Shown: positions 1 through 10,116 of the stretch, in pieces | How the letters are laid out: every line of letters starts with the position of its first letter | Numbering within the stretch: position 1 is the first letter of the stretch | Assembly (NCBI RefSeq): GCF_002964665.1 | Contig: NZ_PQBZ01000042.1 | Span: 617,097-681,096, forward strand | Reading direction: 5' to 3' | Origin: Pseudoalteromonas sp. T1lg23B | Lineage (GTDB): Bacteria; Pseudomonadota; Gammaproteobacteria; Enterobacterales; Alteromonadaceae | DNA: 64,000 nt | Position numbers and translations under genes: made by a program | Notes under the pieces: generated by a model | What the model saw: the letters and a program-made list of their open reading frames with translations, nothing else | Databases searched by the model: none | What the model was told of the DNA's origin: nothing

Positions 1-14
1 AGGCATAGAATTCA

Positions 15-1121
15 GTGTTTAAGTACCAACCTACTTGGCTATTAACCGTTTTACTGACATGGGCAGCAGTCGCTTTCCCCAGCCTGTTTAACGCAACCTC
101 GCAAGTAATTAGCACTTCAGAATACATGCTTCACGGACTATTTTTGATACTTACTCTGTTTGTAGTAAACGAGTCCACGCGCATTGGTTATCGCATTCGA
201 TATATGGTTTTAGCCAGCCTTGTTACGGTGCTGTGTAGCTTGTTTTTCATCAGTGATGAAAATCTCATACTGATTTATAGCGTTATGCTGTGCTCCATAT
301 TAGTGTTTTATATCCCTGCTCTGGCCTGCTACGCATATATTTTCATTATCCATGGGCTTTTTTTGATCAGTCATGCGCTGTACTGGCAACATGGCTGGTT
401 GTGGGCCAATGCAGCTATGTTTACGGCGTTCCATTTTTTTGCCTTGGTGGTTACACAACGTATGATCAGCGAGAAACAAGCAAAAGAGCAACTCGCCCTC
501 ACCAATGCCAAACTTGAAGCCACACAGAGTTTACTAAGCACTGCTGCTGAACAAAGTGAGCGACTGAGGCTTGCCAGAGATCTCCATGATGACGTGGGCC
601 ACTCACTAACCTCTCTTATTATTAACCTAGATATCGCCAGACGCACCTGTAGTGACGATCTTCAGCAACAACTACAAGCTTGTTATGAACAAGCTAAACA
701 AGCGCTGCAAACAACGCGCTCCGTGGTGAGTGATAAGCGAAACAGTGTTGGCTTCAACTTGGTTGATTGTCTGCATAAATTAACACAGCAAATTCCTAGG
801 CTTGATATACAACTTGAGATAGCGCAACATCTTGATAAGGTTCAACTGGATACGGCACAGTGTTTATTAAAATGCACACAAGAAGCCATCACCAATACAC
901 TTAAGCATGCACCCAGTGCAACGAGCATGAAAATTAAATTAGAGCATGTTGATTCTCAGTTAGTACTTACCATTTGTGATGATGGTGTATTTACTGGTGC
1001 CGTTGTGTACGGCAATGGCCTAAAAGGCATGCAAGAACGCGTTTCATTGCTCGCTGGACAACTCAATTTAAGCAATTCAAAGCAAGGGTTTTCCTTAATT
1101 ATCAGAGTGCCATATGAATAA
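15..1121 (+). CDS. NarL/LiaS-type sensor histidine kinase
   Basis: This is an inner-membrane sensor kinase that should phosphorylate the response regulator encoded next to it. Residues 1-150 are hydrophobic with about five membrane segments, followed by a short coiled coil. A HisKA_3 dimerisation domain carries the phospho-acceptor His191 in ARDLHDDVGH. A HATPase_c domain follows, with the N box around Asn294 (QEAITNTLKHA) and a G box ending NGLKGMQERV. The GTG start at 15 is preceded by an in-frame TAG at 6-8, so the gene begins inside the window. Its stop overlaps the next ATG by 8 bases, indicating translational coupling. There is no periplasmic sensor domain, so the stimulus is probably sensed in or at the membrane. 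The signal is unknown. Confidence 0.9.
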   Translation: MFKYQPTWLLTVLLTWAAVAFPSLFNATSQVISTSEYMLHGLFLILTLFVVNESTRIGYRIRYMVLASLVTVLCSLFFISDENLILIYSVMLCSILVFYIPALACYAYIFIIHGLFLISHALYWQHGWLWANAAMFTAFHFFALVVTQRMISEKQAKEQLALTNAKLEATQSLLSTAAEQSERLRLARDLHDDVGHSLTSLIINLDIARRTCSDDLQQQLQACYEQAKQALQTTRSVVSDKRNSVGFNLVDCLHKLTQQIPRLDIQLEIAQHLDKVQLDTAQCLLKCTQEAITNTLKHAPSATSMKIKLEHVDSQLVLTICDDGVFTGAVVYGNGLKGMQERVSLLAGQLNLSNSKQGFSLIIRVPYE

Positions 1122-1755
1122 AATAAAAGTACATCTGGTTGATGATCAATGCCTCATAAGACAAGGTATGCGCTCATTACTACAACTGAGCGACAGCGTA
1201 ACCGTCACCGGTGAAGCCGATGGTGGCGAGCGTTTTTTACAGCAACTAGAAAATAACCAAGTGGATGCAGACGTGATATTACTCGATATGCGTATGCCGA
1301 AAGGGTCTGGTTTGGATGTGCTCAATGCGCCTCAGAGTCAACAAAGCGATTTGAAGTTTTTGATTTTAACAACCTTTAACGAGAACGAATTGCTATTAGG
1401 CGGCATGGCAGCAGGGGCAAAAGGCTATTTACTCAAAGACGTGTCGTTAGAAGAGCTAGTCGCTGCGATTAAGCGTGTACAGCAAGGCGAAATCGTGTTG
1501 CAAAGTGAGCTAACACAACAATTAATAAAGGCTAAGCTAGACGTCGAAACTAGGAATTTTCCCTCACTCACCGCTAAAGAAAAACAAATTTTATCCCTAA
1601 TGGTATCCGGTTTATCAAATAAAGAAATTGCCGCAAAAGTATTTAACGCCGAAGGGACGGTGCGCAATCACGTTTCAAATATTTTAAGTAAGCTGCAAGT
1701 CCGAGACCGTACCCAAGCCATTCTAAAAGCGTTAGAAACGGGCATACTCAACTGA
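1114..1755 (+). CDS. NarL/FixJ-family response regulator
   Basis: This is a DNA-binding response regulator of 213 residues, the partner of the upstream histidine kinase. The receiver domain has the acidic pair Asp10-Asp11, the phospho-acceptor Asp58 in LLDMRMP, Thr86/Thr87 and Lys108. A LuxR-type helix-turn-helix occupies about residues 149-205 (LTAKEKQILSLMVSGLSNKEIA). Phosphorylation should promote dimerisation and DNA binding. The 8-base overlap with the kinase gene makes the pairing secure. The target genes are not evident. The next gene is on the opposite strand and no clear terminator separates the two. Confidence 0.92.
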   Translation: MNKIKVHLVDDQCLIRQGMRSLLQLSDSVTVTGEADGGERFLQQLENNQVDADVILLDMRMPKGSGLDVLNAPQSQQSDLKFLILTTFNENELLLGGMAAGAKGYLLKDVSLEELVAAIKRVQQGEIVLQSELTQQLIKAKLDVETRNFPSLTAKEKQILSLMVSGLSNKEIAAKVFNAEGTVRNHVSNILSKLQVRDRTQAILKALETGILN

Positions 1756-1817
1756 AAAAGCACCGCTTATAAAGGCTAATTATCCACCATCTTGTTAGGT
1801 ATGATGGTTCGCGATGC

Positions 1818-2963
1818 TCAGGTCTTTTGCGCCGTTTTGGCTGGGCTATCATTAGAAACTGGCTTTACTTTTAGACCAAAGATGTAACGACAAACATCAA
1901 AAGGCTTAATGACATACACACAAAGTAAAATACAGATAAACAGTGAACTTAGCAGCAAGCTCAGCGACTTTATCGCAATACTCGCCTGCCACTGTACAAT
2001 GTAAAAAGCCAGTATCACAATCACCGTTTGATGTAATACGTAAAATGGATAGATTAGCTGATTGGCGGCTTTGAGCCATTTTGGCGTAGTTTTACAATAA
2101 GTAATTGCATATCCCATAAAAACCAACAAGCCCGACCATGAAACCAAGGTACATACCAACCACCACAGTTGCCAACGCATCTCTAATGATACATAAGCGC
2201 TGATATCAGGTTTAAAGTAATAACCATAAAACAGTACAGAGCTCGCTATAAACCATATTAGATTCGTCTTGCGCTGCTGAGCCAGTGCCATCCATATCTT
2301 TGGGCTTTTTATAAACATCATGCCAGTTATAAAGAAAAACAAAAAGAATAGAGAAACTGATAGGTTATCAATGCTATGACTTTGAGATGGCATAAAGAAT
2401 TTAGCGGTTAATCGTAGTACAACAAGCACTCCGACGAGTAAAAATAAGCCATGGGGGTTATCAGATATCCGCTCAATTTTAGCTATTACAAAATCCAAAC
2501 TGGACCGCTTCAATAACTTAAATACAGGCACGGCAAGGATCATAAACACAATAAGAAACTCGATAAACCATAAGTGGTTTGCTTCAAATGCCAGCAGTAA
2601 ATCTTGGTATGCCTCCAGCATACTTGCATACTCATCGATATGTTCAAAATAACTCTGTGGTGGAACAATAAACATCATACCTATCAAAAGAGGTACCAAT
2701 AAACGATGAAACTTACTCATCAAAAATGTGCTTGTAGTAGTGCGCTGTAAGAGCAGATAACTGCCAGCTCCGGCGATAAAAAATAGTGTTTGTAAGCGTA
2801 ACTGTTCAAAATACACCATAATATCATCAAGTAACTTGCTGGATTCACGGTTCATTACATGCCAACCGTCACCATTAAATGGCATAAAGACATGATGTAA
2901 AAATACCGCCAAAATCAACATCACCCGCAGCCAATCCAACTCTGAATATCTTGCTTTATCCAT
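1818..2963 (-). CDS. Membrane acyltransferase, acyltransferase-3 family
   Basis: This is an integral membrane protein of 381 residues with about ten hydrophobic segments. The N-terminus RYSELDWLRVMLILAVFLHH is the typical start of the acyltransferase-3 family (OafA/MdoC-like), with an Arg after the first helix and a His pair that form part of the active site in that family. Family members move acetyl or other acyl groups onto envelope glycans, lipids or antibiotics. The substrate cannot be read from the sequence. The gene is a single unit, convergent with the two-component operon. The ATG at 2963 is the only sensible start. Confidence 0.82.
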   Translation of the reverse strand: MDKARYSELDWLRVMLILAVFLHHVFMPFNGDGWHVMNRESSKLLDDIMVYFEQLRLQTLFFIAGAGSYLLLQRTTTSTFLMSKFHRLLVPLLIGMMFIVPPQSYFEHIDEYASMLEAYQDLLLAFEANHLWFIEFLIVFMILAVPVFKLLKRSSLDFVIAKIERISDNPHGLFLLVGVLVVLRLTAKFFMPSQSHSIDNLSVSLFFLFFFITGMMFIKSPKIWMALAQQRKTNLIWFIASSVLFYGYYFKPDISAYVSLEMRWQLWWLVCTLVSWSGLLVFMGYAITYCKTTPKWLKAANQLIYPFYVLHQTVIVILAFYIVQWQASIAIKSLSLLLSSLFICILLCVYVIKPFDVCRYIFGLKVKPVSNDSPAKTAQKT

Positions 2964-3011
2964 TACGCAATCCCTGTATAGCTAGATAAAATAGCATACG
3001 ATTAGAATGTT

Positions 3012-3040
3012 ACACCCACCACTTTGGTGGGTGTTTTTTA
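3012..3040 (+). terminator. Strong hairpin with T-run, plus-strand orientation
   Basis: A perfect 10-bp stem (ACACCCACCA, 3-base loop CTT, TGGTGGGTGT) is followed by TTTTTT. The T-run lies on the plus-strand side, yet both flanking genes are on the minus strand. It may end an unannotated plus-strand or antisense transcript. On the minus strand it is only a hairpin after the GGDEF-EAL gene, without a good T-run. Confidence 0.6.
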
Positions 3041-3052
3041 ACCAATTATGAC

Positions 3053-5586
3053 TCAGGCAAATTCCGCCGTCACACGCTTTTCACGCTCTAACATGTCTAA
3101 GCACTTCTCGATGGGCTTAGCTTGGCTGTAGAAATAGCCTTGGATGAGATGACAGCCAAAATCTGCGAGCATACTCTGTTGCTGTTGCTGCTCTACCCCT
3201 TCGGCTATTACTTCTATTCCCAGTTGTGAGCTCAAGTCTATCAGACACTTAATCATCACCTGCTTATTAGCGTCTTCCACCATACTGTCGACAAACGATT
3301 TATCTATCTTCACATAATCTATTGGGTTATCAATTAAGTTACTCAAAGAAGAATAACCCGTACAAAAATCATCTAACGCGACTTTGACACCCTTAGCACT
3401 TAAGGCTCGTAACATTTGCCAAGTATAACTATTGGCAGCCATAGATTCTGTCACTTCGATAGTGATAGATTCGAATGGAAGCGCAAACTCTTGTATCGCT
3501 TCACTGATCAACACTAATTGATTGTTACTTGCCTTAAATTCATTGATTGAACGATTAATAGAAAAGCTAATGTGTTCAAATCCTCGCTGATGAAGCAATG
3601 CTAAGTCACGACAACTGGTACGCAACACATATTGACCTAGTGAATGAATTAACCCGAATTCCTCAGCGATCGGAATAAAGCGGGCTGGTGAGATAAAACC
3701 CAACTCTTCATCATGCCAGCGAATAAGGGCCTCAAATTTAGCCGTTTGGCCGCTTTTTACGTCTACAACGCTCTGATAGTGCACCATGAGTAACTCATGT
3801 TTTAAGGCATGTTTGAGTTTGTCTTTGAGTCTCAGCTTGTCTATGTAGGCGGCTTGAATGGCTTCGTTGTGTAATGCAACACGTCCTCTGCCTTGTTTTT
3901 TGGCGGTGCTCAGGGCATGTGCGGCATTGCGCACCAAAGTTGCCCCCGTTACGCGCTCCTCTGGCAAACAATGTGCAACGCCAATACTGGTGGTCAATTC
4001 TATCGTCAGTTCATCAAATACGTAAGGCTCGCTTAATGTTTGTTGCAAATCTTGGGCATGCGCCATCATATTATTTAAACTTTGCTTGTGTACAAGTACC
4101 GCAAACTCGTCTCCACCATATCGACTGGCGATATCCTTTCTTTTAAGCGTTTTTTGTAGTCTATCCGCTACCGCTAAAAGTACTTTATCTCCCATCTGTG
4201 GACCATATATGTCATTGACCTCTTTGAACCTGTCTAGACCAACGAATAGCAATGTTGCAGCACCTTGTTCGCTTACATCTTTTGCCATACTCTTCTCAAG
4301 AGTCTGCATAAAGCTACGACGATTTAGCAAGCCCGTGAGCGTTTCATGATTAGCAAAAAAAGTCAGTTGTGCTTCATTACGTTTCCACTCGGTAATATCT
4401 CTGAAAATAGCCACATAGTTAGTTATCTCGCCGTCTTCTCCTTTAACCGCGTTTAAAATCAACTCCTCTGGAAATACCTGTCCATTCTTTCGACGGTTAT
4501 AGATTTCGCCTTTCCAAACCCCAGTTTGTTCAAGCTGCTGCCACATTTCTTGATAGAACTTTTTGCTTTGTTTACCAGATGACAAAATGCTTGGATCTGC
4601 GCCATACAACTCTTGTGCGCTATAACCTGTTTGTGCTTCAAAAGCACGATTGACCATCACTATTTTATTGTGTTGATCGGTGATCATAAATGCTTCTGAT
4701 GCATTCTCAAATACCACATTGGTCAGCTCTAGTTGCCGATTCAACGCGGTGGTGTAAGTGATATCTTGTACCGTAGCTCTCATCACTCGTTCAGACGGTC
4801 GGGTATCACTGACATCTACCTCAGCCACAATATGAAACAAACCATCACTTTGGTTCTTATATTTGTGAGAAACAACCAGCTCGAACGAGTCAACTTCCCC
4901 ATGACTAATTTGCGCCATTTGGGTCAATAATCTACCTTTGTCTGAATCTAACAAACTGGCCAAAAAACTCTCTAATGACACCTGCTCTTCTTGTGTATTG
5001 AGCAAATTTTGCATTTCCTGACTGAAACAATGCACATTTTGTTTGGTATACCAAGTCCATGAACTCAACTTAGCAATGCGCTCCCCCGCAGCCAACTGCT
5101 TAAGTAACCGTTCCTTTGCACTCATTTCTAGGTTATGGCTAAGTTCAGTAGCGACAATGTGACCCAGCTCGGCAAACCACACTTTTTCTTGCTCACTAAA
5201 GACTTTGGGATGATTAAACATACACACCAATATACCGATTGGCTGATGATTTGGTGCTCGTAACGTTAGTCCAATATAGCTATTGATGTTTAGCGTCTGT
5301 AGCAAATTATCTTGTGGGTATCGCTCTGCAAATCGTACTCAAACGTACAAACTTCTCGTGTACATGTGGCATCTTTACAAGGAGTGTCATGTAAATCATA
5401 AACAAAATTGTCTACACACCTGCCATTTTGCAAATAATGTAACGTTTTGACACGCTTTCCCTCATCTATAAACTCGCCGATAAAGCAATGATCACAACTA
5501 AAGTGATGACTAAGCGTATCAAGTACAAATTGGTAGCGCTGTGCACTACTTTGTAAGCTATAAAATTGACTGATCGACAAGCGCAT
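3053..5586 (-). pseudogene. GAF-PAS-PAS-GGDEF-EAL cyclic-di-GMP protein, frameshifted
   Basis: Two overlapping frames together encode one protein of about 844 residues. The first frame (from 5586) holds the start of a GAF domain, ending DTPCKDATCTREVC. The second resumes in mid-GAF (YPQDNLLQTLN) and continues through a degenerate PAS, a clear PAS, a GGDEF domain with intact RYGGDEF, and an EAL domain with intact FEALIRW. The frame changes at about 5321-5322, where one base is missing relative to a continuous reading frame; no homopolymer is present there. If real, the mutation removes the full-length enzyme. A truncated product could start at the TTG at 5305 and would keep both catalytic domains without most of the sensory GAF. 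A sequencing error cannot be excluded. Confidence 0.8.
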
Positions 5587-5837
5587 AAAATCCCGTTACT
5601 TAATTAGCCTTTAACAAAAAAGCCGATGCAAGCAGCAAATAATAACAAACTAAACTACAGACAACTTTTAACAGGATCAATAAAACTGCGATTGAAGCAG
5701 TAATTATCTGCTCACTTAATTGTTAACACTCTACCAATGATTACAATACATTTGCGCAGTTTCTTACAGTTTATTACTGGTGTGCTTTAGGTTGCTTCTG
5801 AATAATAACAAGTACACAAACTGTTCAGGAAAGTCCG

Positions 5838-6248
5838 ATGAAAAATGTATTAATCGCAGTCACTACTGCAATCATACTCAGCGCTTGTGCGCATCATGAT
5901 GATGTTAGGCCAAGTAACAATAATCAGCATTATGTTGTCATACAGTCTGTTGATAGAAGTGAGGGAGTAAAAGAAGCGCTGGGTCAGGCAACCCATTATT
6001 GTGACCAAAGCAAAAGCACTATGGTCGTTTTAAATGAGAGCGTTGATTACCAAGGGGACATACCAGAGCAAGATTATTTAAAAACCCGTTCAGCCGCAGA
6101 AGCTGTAACGGAGGTAGGGTCATGGTTGTGGGTACTTGGAGATGGATATGTTGATGATGTTGCCGCCGTAGCAACGATCGCAGGTGCAGGTAAGCTTCAC
6201 AGTATGGGCGCACCTTACTCTGTCACTGTTAACTTTCGCTGCACATAA
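5838..6248 (+). CDS. Small lipoprotein of unknown function
   Basis: This 136-residue protein has a lipoprotein signal peptide ending at the lipobox LSAC (Cys17), so it should be lipid-anchored in the envelope. I do not recognise the mature part. It has two further cysteines (in HYCDQ and near the C-terminus in NFRCT) that could form a disulfide, and a glycine/alanine-rich stretch near residues 95-120. The start is supported by AGGAAAG about 8 bases upstream of the ATG. It stands alone between opposite-strand and unrelated genes. Confidence 0.7.
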   Translation: MKNVLIAVTTAIILSACAHHDDVRPSNNNQHYVVIQSVDRSEGVKEALGQATHYCDQSKSTMVVLNESVDYQGDIPEQDYLKTRSAAEAVTEVGSWLWVLGDGYVDDVAAVATIAGAGKLHSMGAPYSVTVNFRCT

Positions 6249-6436
6249 TGTTTATTATCTCGGTCTGGGTAAGCACTTTTATCGCAAAACGTTTACCCAC
6301 CGAAGCACATAAAAAACAACACATATACTCACAATCTCGCTCCAGGCTATTTTAACTTCCAGAGCGCGTTGTCTTTTGTTTTATAGAACAATCCTTTATA
6401 TTGACGCCACAGCCATTCATATTAAGAAAAAAATCA

Positions 6437-6973
6437 ATGAGAAACCGAATGATTCCACTGCTATTCGCATTGAGTATCACCACTTATGCCAACGCAGCTC
6501 AACCCGATGTAACCGAGTTTTTGCAAGTATTGCCCCAGTATGTTGAATGGGCAAAACACATAGATGAAGAAGGTCAAAAGGCGGGGAAGCCCCTTAACAA
6601 AGCTGAATTACAAATCGCAAAAGATGTCGGCGTTATTCACCCTGAAAAGATACGAATTGTCTATGTTGACAGCGTGCCTTACCCATATGAAAACCCCATA
6701 CTCAAAGAAATGGGTGAACGCATCGGTTTTATTGGTGAAGGGATCACCAACAATGCTCAAGTATTTGGTTACTCCATATACGTACGCAAAGGCTTTACCT
6801 TAGATACTCCTAAGCTCGCGCATGAATTTGTACATGTGAAGCAAATAGAGCAAGCCGCGTCGCTACTGGAGTACTCTAAAAAGCACTTGGTTGATATGGC
6901 AACATATGGTTATGCAGATGCACCATATGAGAAAGAAGCATTTAAAGCCAATGAGAAATATAAAAATAAGTAG
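6437..6973 (+). CDS. Secreted HExxH putative metallopeptidase-like protein
   Basis: This exported protein of 178 residues starts at MRNRMIPLL, chosen because a clean signal peptide (cleavage after YANA) follows; an upstream ATG at 6401 would add 12 unlikely residues. It carries the zinc motif HEFVH (His129, Glu130, His133) in the context LAHEFVHVKQ. This resembles the short DUF4157-type gluzincin motif, in which HVxQ follows the second His. A glutamate-rich segment YEKEAF near residue 172 could supply the third ligand. Its substrate is unknown and proteolytic activity is an inference from the motif alone. It is monocistronic. Confidence 0.65.
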   Translation: MRNRMIPLLFALSITTYANAAQPDVTEFLQVLPQYVEWAKHIDEEGQKAGKPLNKAELQIAKDVGVIHPEKIRIVYVDSVPYPYENPILKEMGERIGFIGEGITNNAQVFGYSIYVRKGFTLDTPKLAHEFVHVKQIEQAASLLEYSKKHLVDMATYGYADAPYEKEAFKANEKYKNK

Positions 6974-7100
6974 AAAAAGCTTATAGCTCAAAGCGTTGAA
7001 CTAGCAATGTGCGAGATATAATTGCATTCGTACCTCGCACTCCCATTGCAACTCTGTATAATTACAAAACAGGTAGTCGTACAATACACAGAATGCGAGC

Positions 7101-7286
7101 ATGAAAAATAAAAAGGTTAACCCTCTTGTATCACATTTCACCATAGCTTTTACGGTTTTGGCTGCGATTTGGATGTTTGTAACAGATAAAGAAATGCTAA
7201 TTTTGGGCAACTCTTTGGTGTTAATCTATATTGTCTGTGCGCTGGCATCTAGAATGCTTAAAAAGAGCAAATCAGACAAAAAATAA
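7101..7286 (+). CDS. Small two-helix membrane protein
   Basis: This 61-residue protein has two hydrophobic segments (about 12-27 and 33-50) and lysine-rich ends, the pattern of a small inner-membrane protein. The family is not recognised. It is followed within 15 bases by a strong terminator, which supports it as a real gene. The ribosome binding site (GCGAG) is weak. An overlapping minus-strand frame at 7001-7210 is less convincing. Confidence 0.5.
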   Translation: MKNKKVNPLVSHFTIAFTVLAAIWMFVTDKEMLILGNSLVLIYIVCALASRMLKKSKSDKK

Positions 7287-7300
7287 ACCGCATATCATAA

Positions 7301-7326
7301 AAAAGCCCAGTTAATACTGGGCTTTT
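7301..7326. terminator. Bidirectional terminator
   Basis: A perfect 10-bp stem AAAAGCCCAG / CTGGGCTTTT encloses a 6-base loop. The A-run and T-run on either side let it stop both the small plus-strand gene at 7101-7286 and the minus-strand peptidase ending at 7344. Confidence 0.85.
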
Positions 7327-7343
7327 ACTATTTTATTCAATGC

Positions 7344-9506
7344 TTACAAGCGACCGTTAGCCAGTTCGATGAAAAAGGCATAGTTCAAAGCGGTATCTTT
7401 AATTCTTTTAAAACGCCCTGATGCACCACCGTGACCAGCTTCCATATCCACTTTAAACAGTAACTTATTGTCATCAGTTTTTAGTTCTCTTAACTTTGCA
7501 ACCCACTTTGCCGGTTCAAAGTACTGTACCTGAGAATCATGTAACCCTGTGGTAACGAGCAAATTTGGATAGCTTTTGGCGGTCACTTGATCATAAGGTG
7601 AATAAGAGCGCATATAATCAAAGTACGTTTTGTCGTTTGGGTTACCCCATTCATCATACTCATTTGTTGTCAACGGTAGGGTTTCATCAAGCATGGTATT
7701 GATCACATCCACAAAAGGCACGGCAGCATGCACACCATGATAAAGTTCAGACGCTTGATTGATGACTGCGCCCATAAGTAATCCACCGGCACTACCACCT
7801 TGCGCGTAAACTCGCTGTTTGTCTCCATATCCTTGTGCTACAAGTGCTTTTGTAACATCAACAAAGTCATTGAAGGTATTTTTCTTGGTCAGTTTCTTAC
7901 CGTCTTCATACCAAGGACGTCCCAACATTTGTGAGCCGCGAATATGCGCAATTGCATACACAAACCCTCGATCAAGTAAGCTCAAACGGCTAACCGAAAA
8001 TCTTGGATCAACGGTGTAACCATAAGACCCATAGCCATATTGCAATAACGGGTTAGTGCCGTCTTTTTTAAATAATGACTTCTTGTAAACAATTGAGACT
8101 GGCACTTGTTCACCATCACGAGCAGTAATAAAAATACGCTCAGACTGATAATCGTCAGGCTTAAAGTCGCCAAGGACTTTCTCTTGCTTCAAAGTTGCTT
8201 TTGAATAATCGTTTAAATCAACTTCAAAGGTTGTTTGAGGCGTGGTCATACTGGTATAAACCACTCTCACACTATCACTGTCGAGCATCGTATTACTTGT
8301 CATATACACTTGATATGCAGGATCGTTAAAAGTAAGTTCATGCTCTTTGTTTTTATGCAATTCACGAATCGTTACTTTTGACTGCCCTTGGGCACGACTT
8401 TGATACACCAAGTGATTTTCAAACAGGTTAAAGTCTTCCAGCTTCACGTTTGGACGATGCGCAATGACAGTTGTCCAATTATTTTTGTCCGAAGCTTGGT
8501 CAACTTTCACCTTCATAAGCTTGAAGTTCACCGCATCCAAGTTGGTCATTATGTAGTACCAATCATTTAATTTTGCGATGCTATACTCATGGCCCTTCTC
8601 ACGAGGGATCAAGCGTTTTGGTTGTGACTTACTGTCATTGGCAGACAACACTGAGACACCTTTAGACTCTGTGCTTGAATGGTGTATAAAGATCTGTTCA
8701 CCATCTTTACTCTTACTCACGCCCGTGTAGTAAGTATTGTCTAGCTCTTCGTACACCAGTTCGTCTTGCTCTTGCGAAGTTCCTAATGTGTGTCGGAACA
8801 CTTGAGTACCAAGCAAAGACACCGGATCTTTCTTAACGTAATACAGTGTTTTATTGTCATTGGCCCAAATCACACCACCTTGTGTACCTGTCAATTCATC
8901 ACTTAGTAGCTCACCTGTTTCAAGATTCTTTACCTTAACGGTATAAATCCGACGACTCAATGTATCTTGTGAATAAGCCATTAACTTAGCGTTTGGGCTT
9001 ACTTCAATACCACCGATAGCAAAATAATCATAAGCTTTGGCAAGCTCATTAATATCGAGTAATAACTCTGGGTTATCGCCTTTTACATTGACGCTACGAT
9101 AAATCGATGCGTATTCCTGCTCTCCAACAGTCTCGTTAAAATAGTAAAACTGCCCTTGTCGCACTGGCACCGAACGATTGTCTTTTACTATTCGAGATTT
9201 AATCTCTGTAAACAACTGTGATTGCAGCGTATCGGTGGAGGCTAATACCGAGTTGGTGTAGGCATTTTCTTTTTCTAGGTGCGCGATTACCTCAGGTTTT
9301 GAGCGAGTGTCATCTCTGAGCCAATGATAGTTATCAACTATCTCATATCCATGGATTTTTGTTATATGTGGAACTTTTGCCGCCAAAGGTGCTGTCGCCA
9401 CCTGAGCTTGAGTAAGACTCGTATCATTTTCAGGCTTAGTTAAGTGACATCCTGTAGCTAAAACAACCGATGACAGTGCAAACTGCCAAAGTATTAAACG
9501 TTTCAT
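7344..9506 (-). CDS. ptrB: S9 family peptidase, oligopeptidase B-like lipoprotein
   Basis: This serine peptidase of the prolyl oligopeptidase family (720 residues) should cleave short peptides, probably after basic residues as in oligopeptidase B. The N-terminus is a lipoprotein signal with Cys20 in ATGC, so it is envelope-anchored. Residues about 45-450 form the beta-propeller and the C-terminal 270 residues the alpha/beta hydrolase domain. The catalytic triad is visible: Ser572 in GGSAGG, Asp657 in GLHDSQV and His692 in GHGGASGR. The motif NEYDEWGNP is typical of oligopeptidase B. Lipoprotein forms of this enzyme are common in marine gammaproteobacteria. It is monocistronic with its own terminator. 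Confidence 0.93.
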   Translation of the reverse strand: MKRLILWQFALSSVVLATGCHLTKPENDTSLTQAQVATAPLAAKVPHITKIHGYEIVDNYHWLRDDTRSKPEVIAHLEKENAYTNSVLASTDTLQSQLFTEIKSRIVKDNRSVPVRQGQFYYFNETVGEQEYASIYRSVNVKGDNPELLLDINELAKAYDYFAIGGIEVSPNAKLMAYSQDTLSRRIYTVKVKNLETGELLSDELTGTQGGVIWANDNKTLYYVKKDPVSLLGTQVFRHTLGTSQEQDELVYEELDNTYYTGVSKSKDGEQIFIHHSSTESKGVSVLSANDSKSQPKRLIPREKGHEYSIAKLNDWYYIMTNLDAVNFKLMKVKVDQASDKNNWTTVIAHRPNVKLEDFNLFENHLVYQSRAQGQSKVTIRELHKNKEHELTFNDPAYQVYMTSNTMLDSDSVRVVYTSMTTPQTTFEVDLNDYSKATLKQEKVLGDFKPDDYQSERIFITARDGEQVPVSIVYKKSLFKKDGTNPLLQYGYGSYGYTVDPRFSVSRLSLLDRGFVYAIAHIRGSQMLGRPWYEDGKKLTKKNTFNDFVDVTKALVAQGYGDKQRVYAQGGSAGGLLMGAVINQASELYHGVHAAVPFVDVINTMLDETLPLTTNEYDEWGNPNDKTYFDYMRSYSPYDQVTAKSYPNLLVTTGLHDSQVQYFEPAKWVAKLRELKTDDNKLLFKVDMEAGHGGASGRFKRIKDTALNYAFFIELANGRL

Positions 9507-9636
9507 TATTATAATATCCTTGTTTAGTATATTAGGTGTAACCGTTACAAATAAAGTTACTTGAGCATAAATATAATTGAATTACAGGGTTATTAACAGT
9601 ACCCTACTGTAAAGAAAAGTGAACCGATTATTGTAT

Positions 9637-10116
9637 ATGAAACAATTAACTCTCAGCATTATCCTGCTATTTATAATTACAGCTTGTAAGACAACACACA
9701 TGGAAAATAACGCAGCCATTAAACTGTGTGAAAAAACCGTGCATGATTATATTCAGTATCGAGATCTTGGTCCCGTTGAGAACTATCAAGCCTTATTCAC
9801 AGATGATGCAACCTTTTCGGTCCCCAAACTGAACATTGCTTTAAGCTCTAGTGAAGCAATTGCCAACAGGGCAAAAAACGCATTAATGAATAAGAAAAGT
9901 ATTCATATGATTACCAGCACACATATCCAGCAACTATCGCAAAATAGCTACTCCAATGTGGCACATTTTATTCTTCATTTAAGCGATAAAAACACGCCCG
10001 ATGCCCAGAAAAAAATATTCAACGGCCGCTATGTGGATACCTTAATTGTCGACAATGGCAAATGTCTAATAAAAACACGTGATGTGCTTATTGATAGAAT
10101 GGATACGCTACCTTAA
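9637..10116 (+). CDS. SnoaL-like lipoprotein
   Basis: This lipoprotein of about 159 residues has a lipobox (FIITAC) directly after the hydrophobic segment. The mature part resembles the SnoaL/NTF2-like cone fold, with an N-terminal helix, then YQALFTDDATFSVP, a central block around HMITSTHIQ and beta strands. This fold occurs in small enzymes and ligand-binding proteins; no catalytic set is apparent, so the function is unknown. A GTG at 9619 could add six residues; the ATG at 9637 gives the better signal peptide. Its end overlaps the convergent MarR gene by 4 bases. Confidence 0.65.
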   Translation: MKQLTLSIILLFIITACKTTHMENNAAIKLCEKTVHDYIQYRDLGPVENYQALFTDDATFSVPKLNIALSSSEAIANRAKNALMNKKSIHMITSTHIQQLSQNSYSNVAHFILHLSDKNTPDAQKKIFNGRYVDTLIVDNGKCLIKTRDVLIDRMDTLP

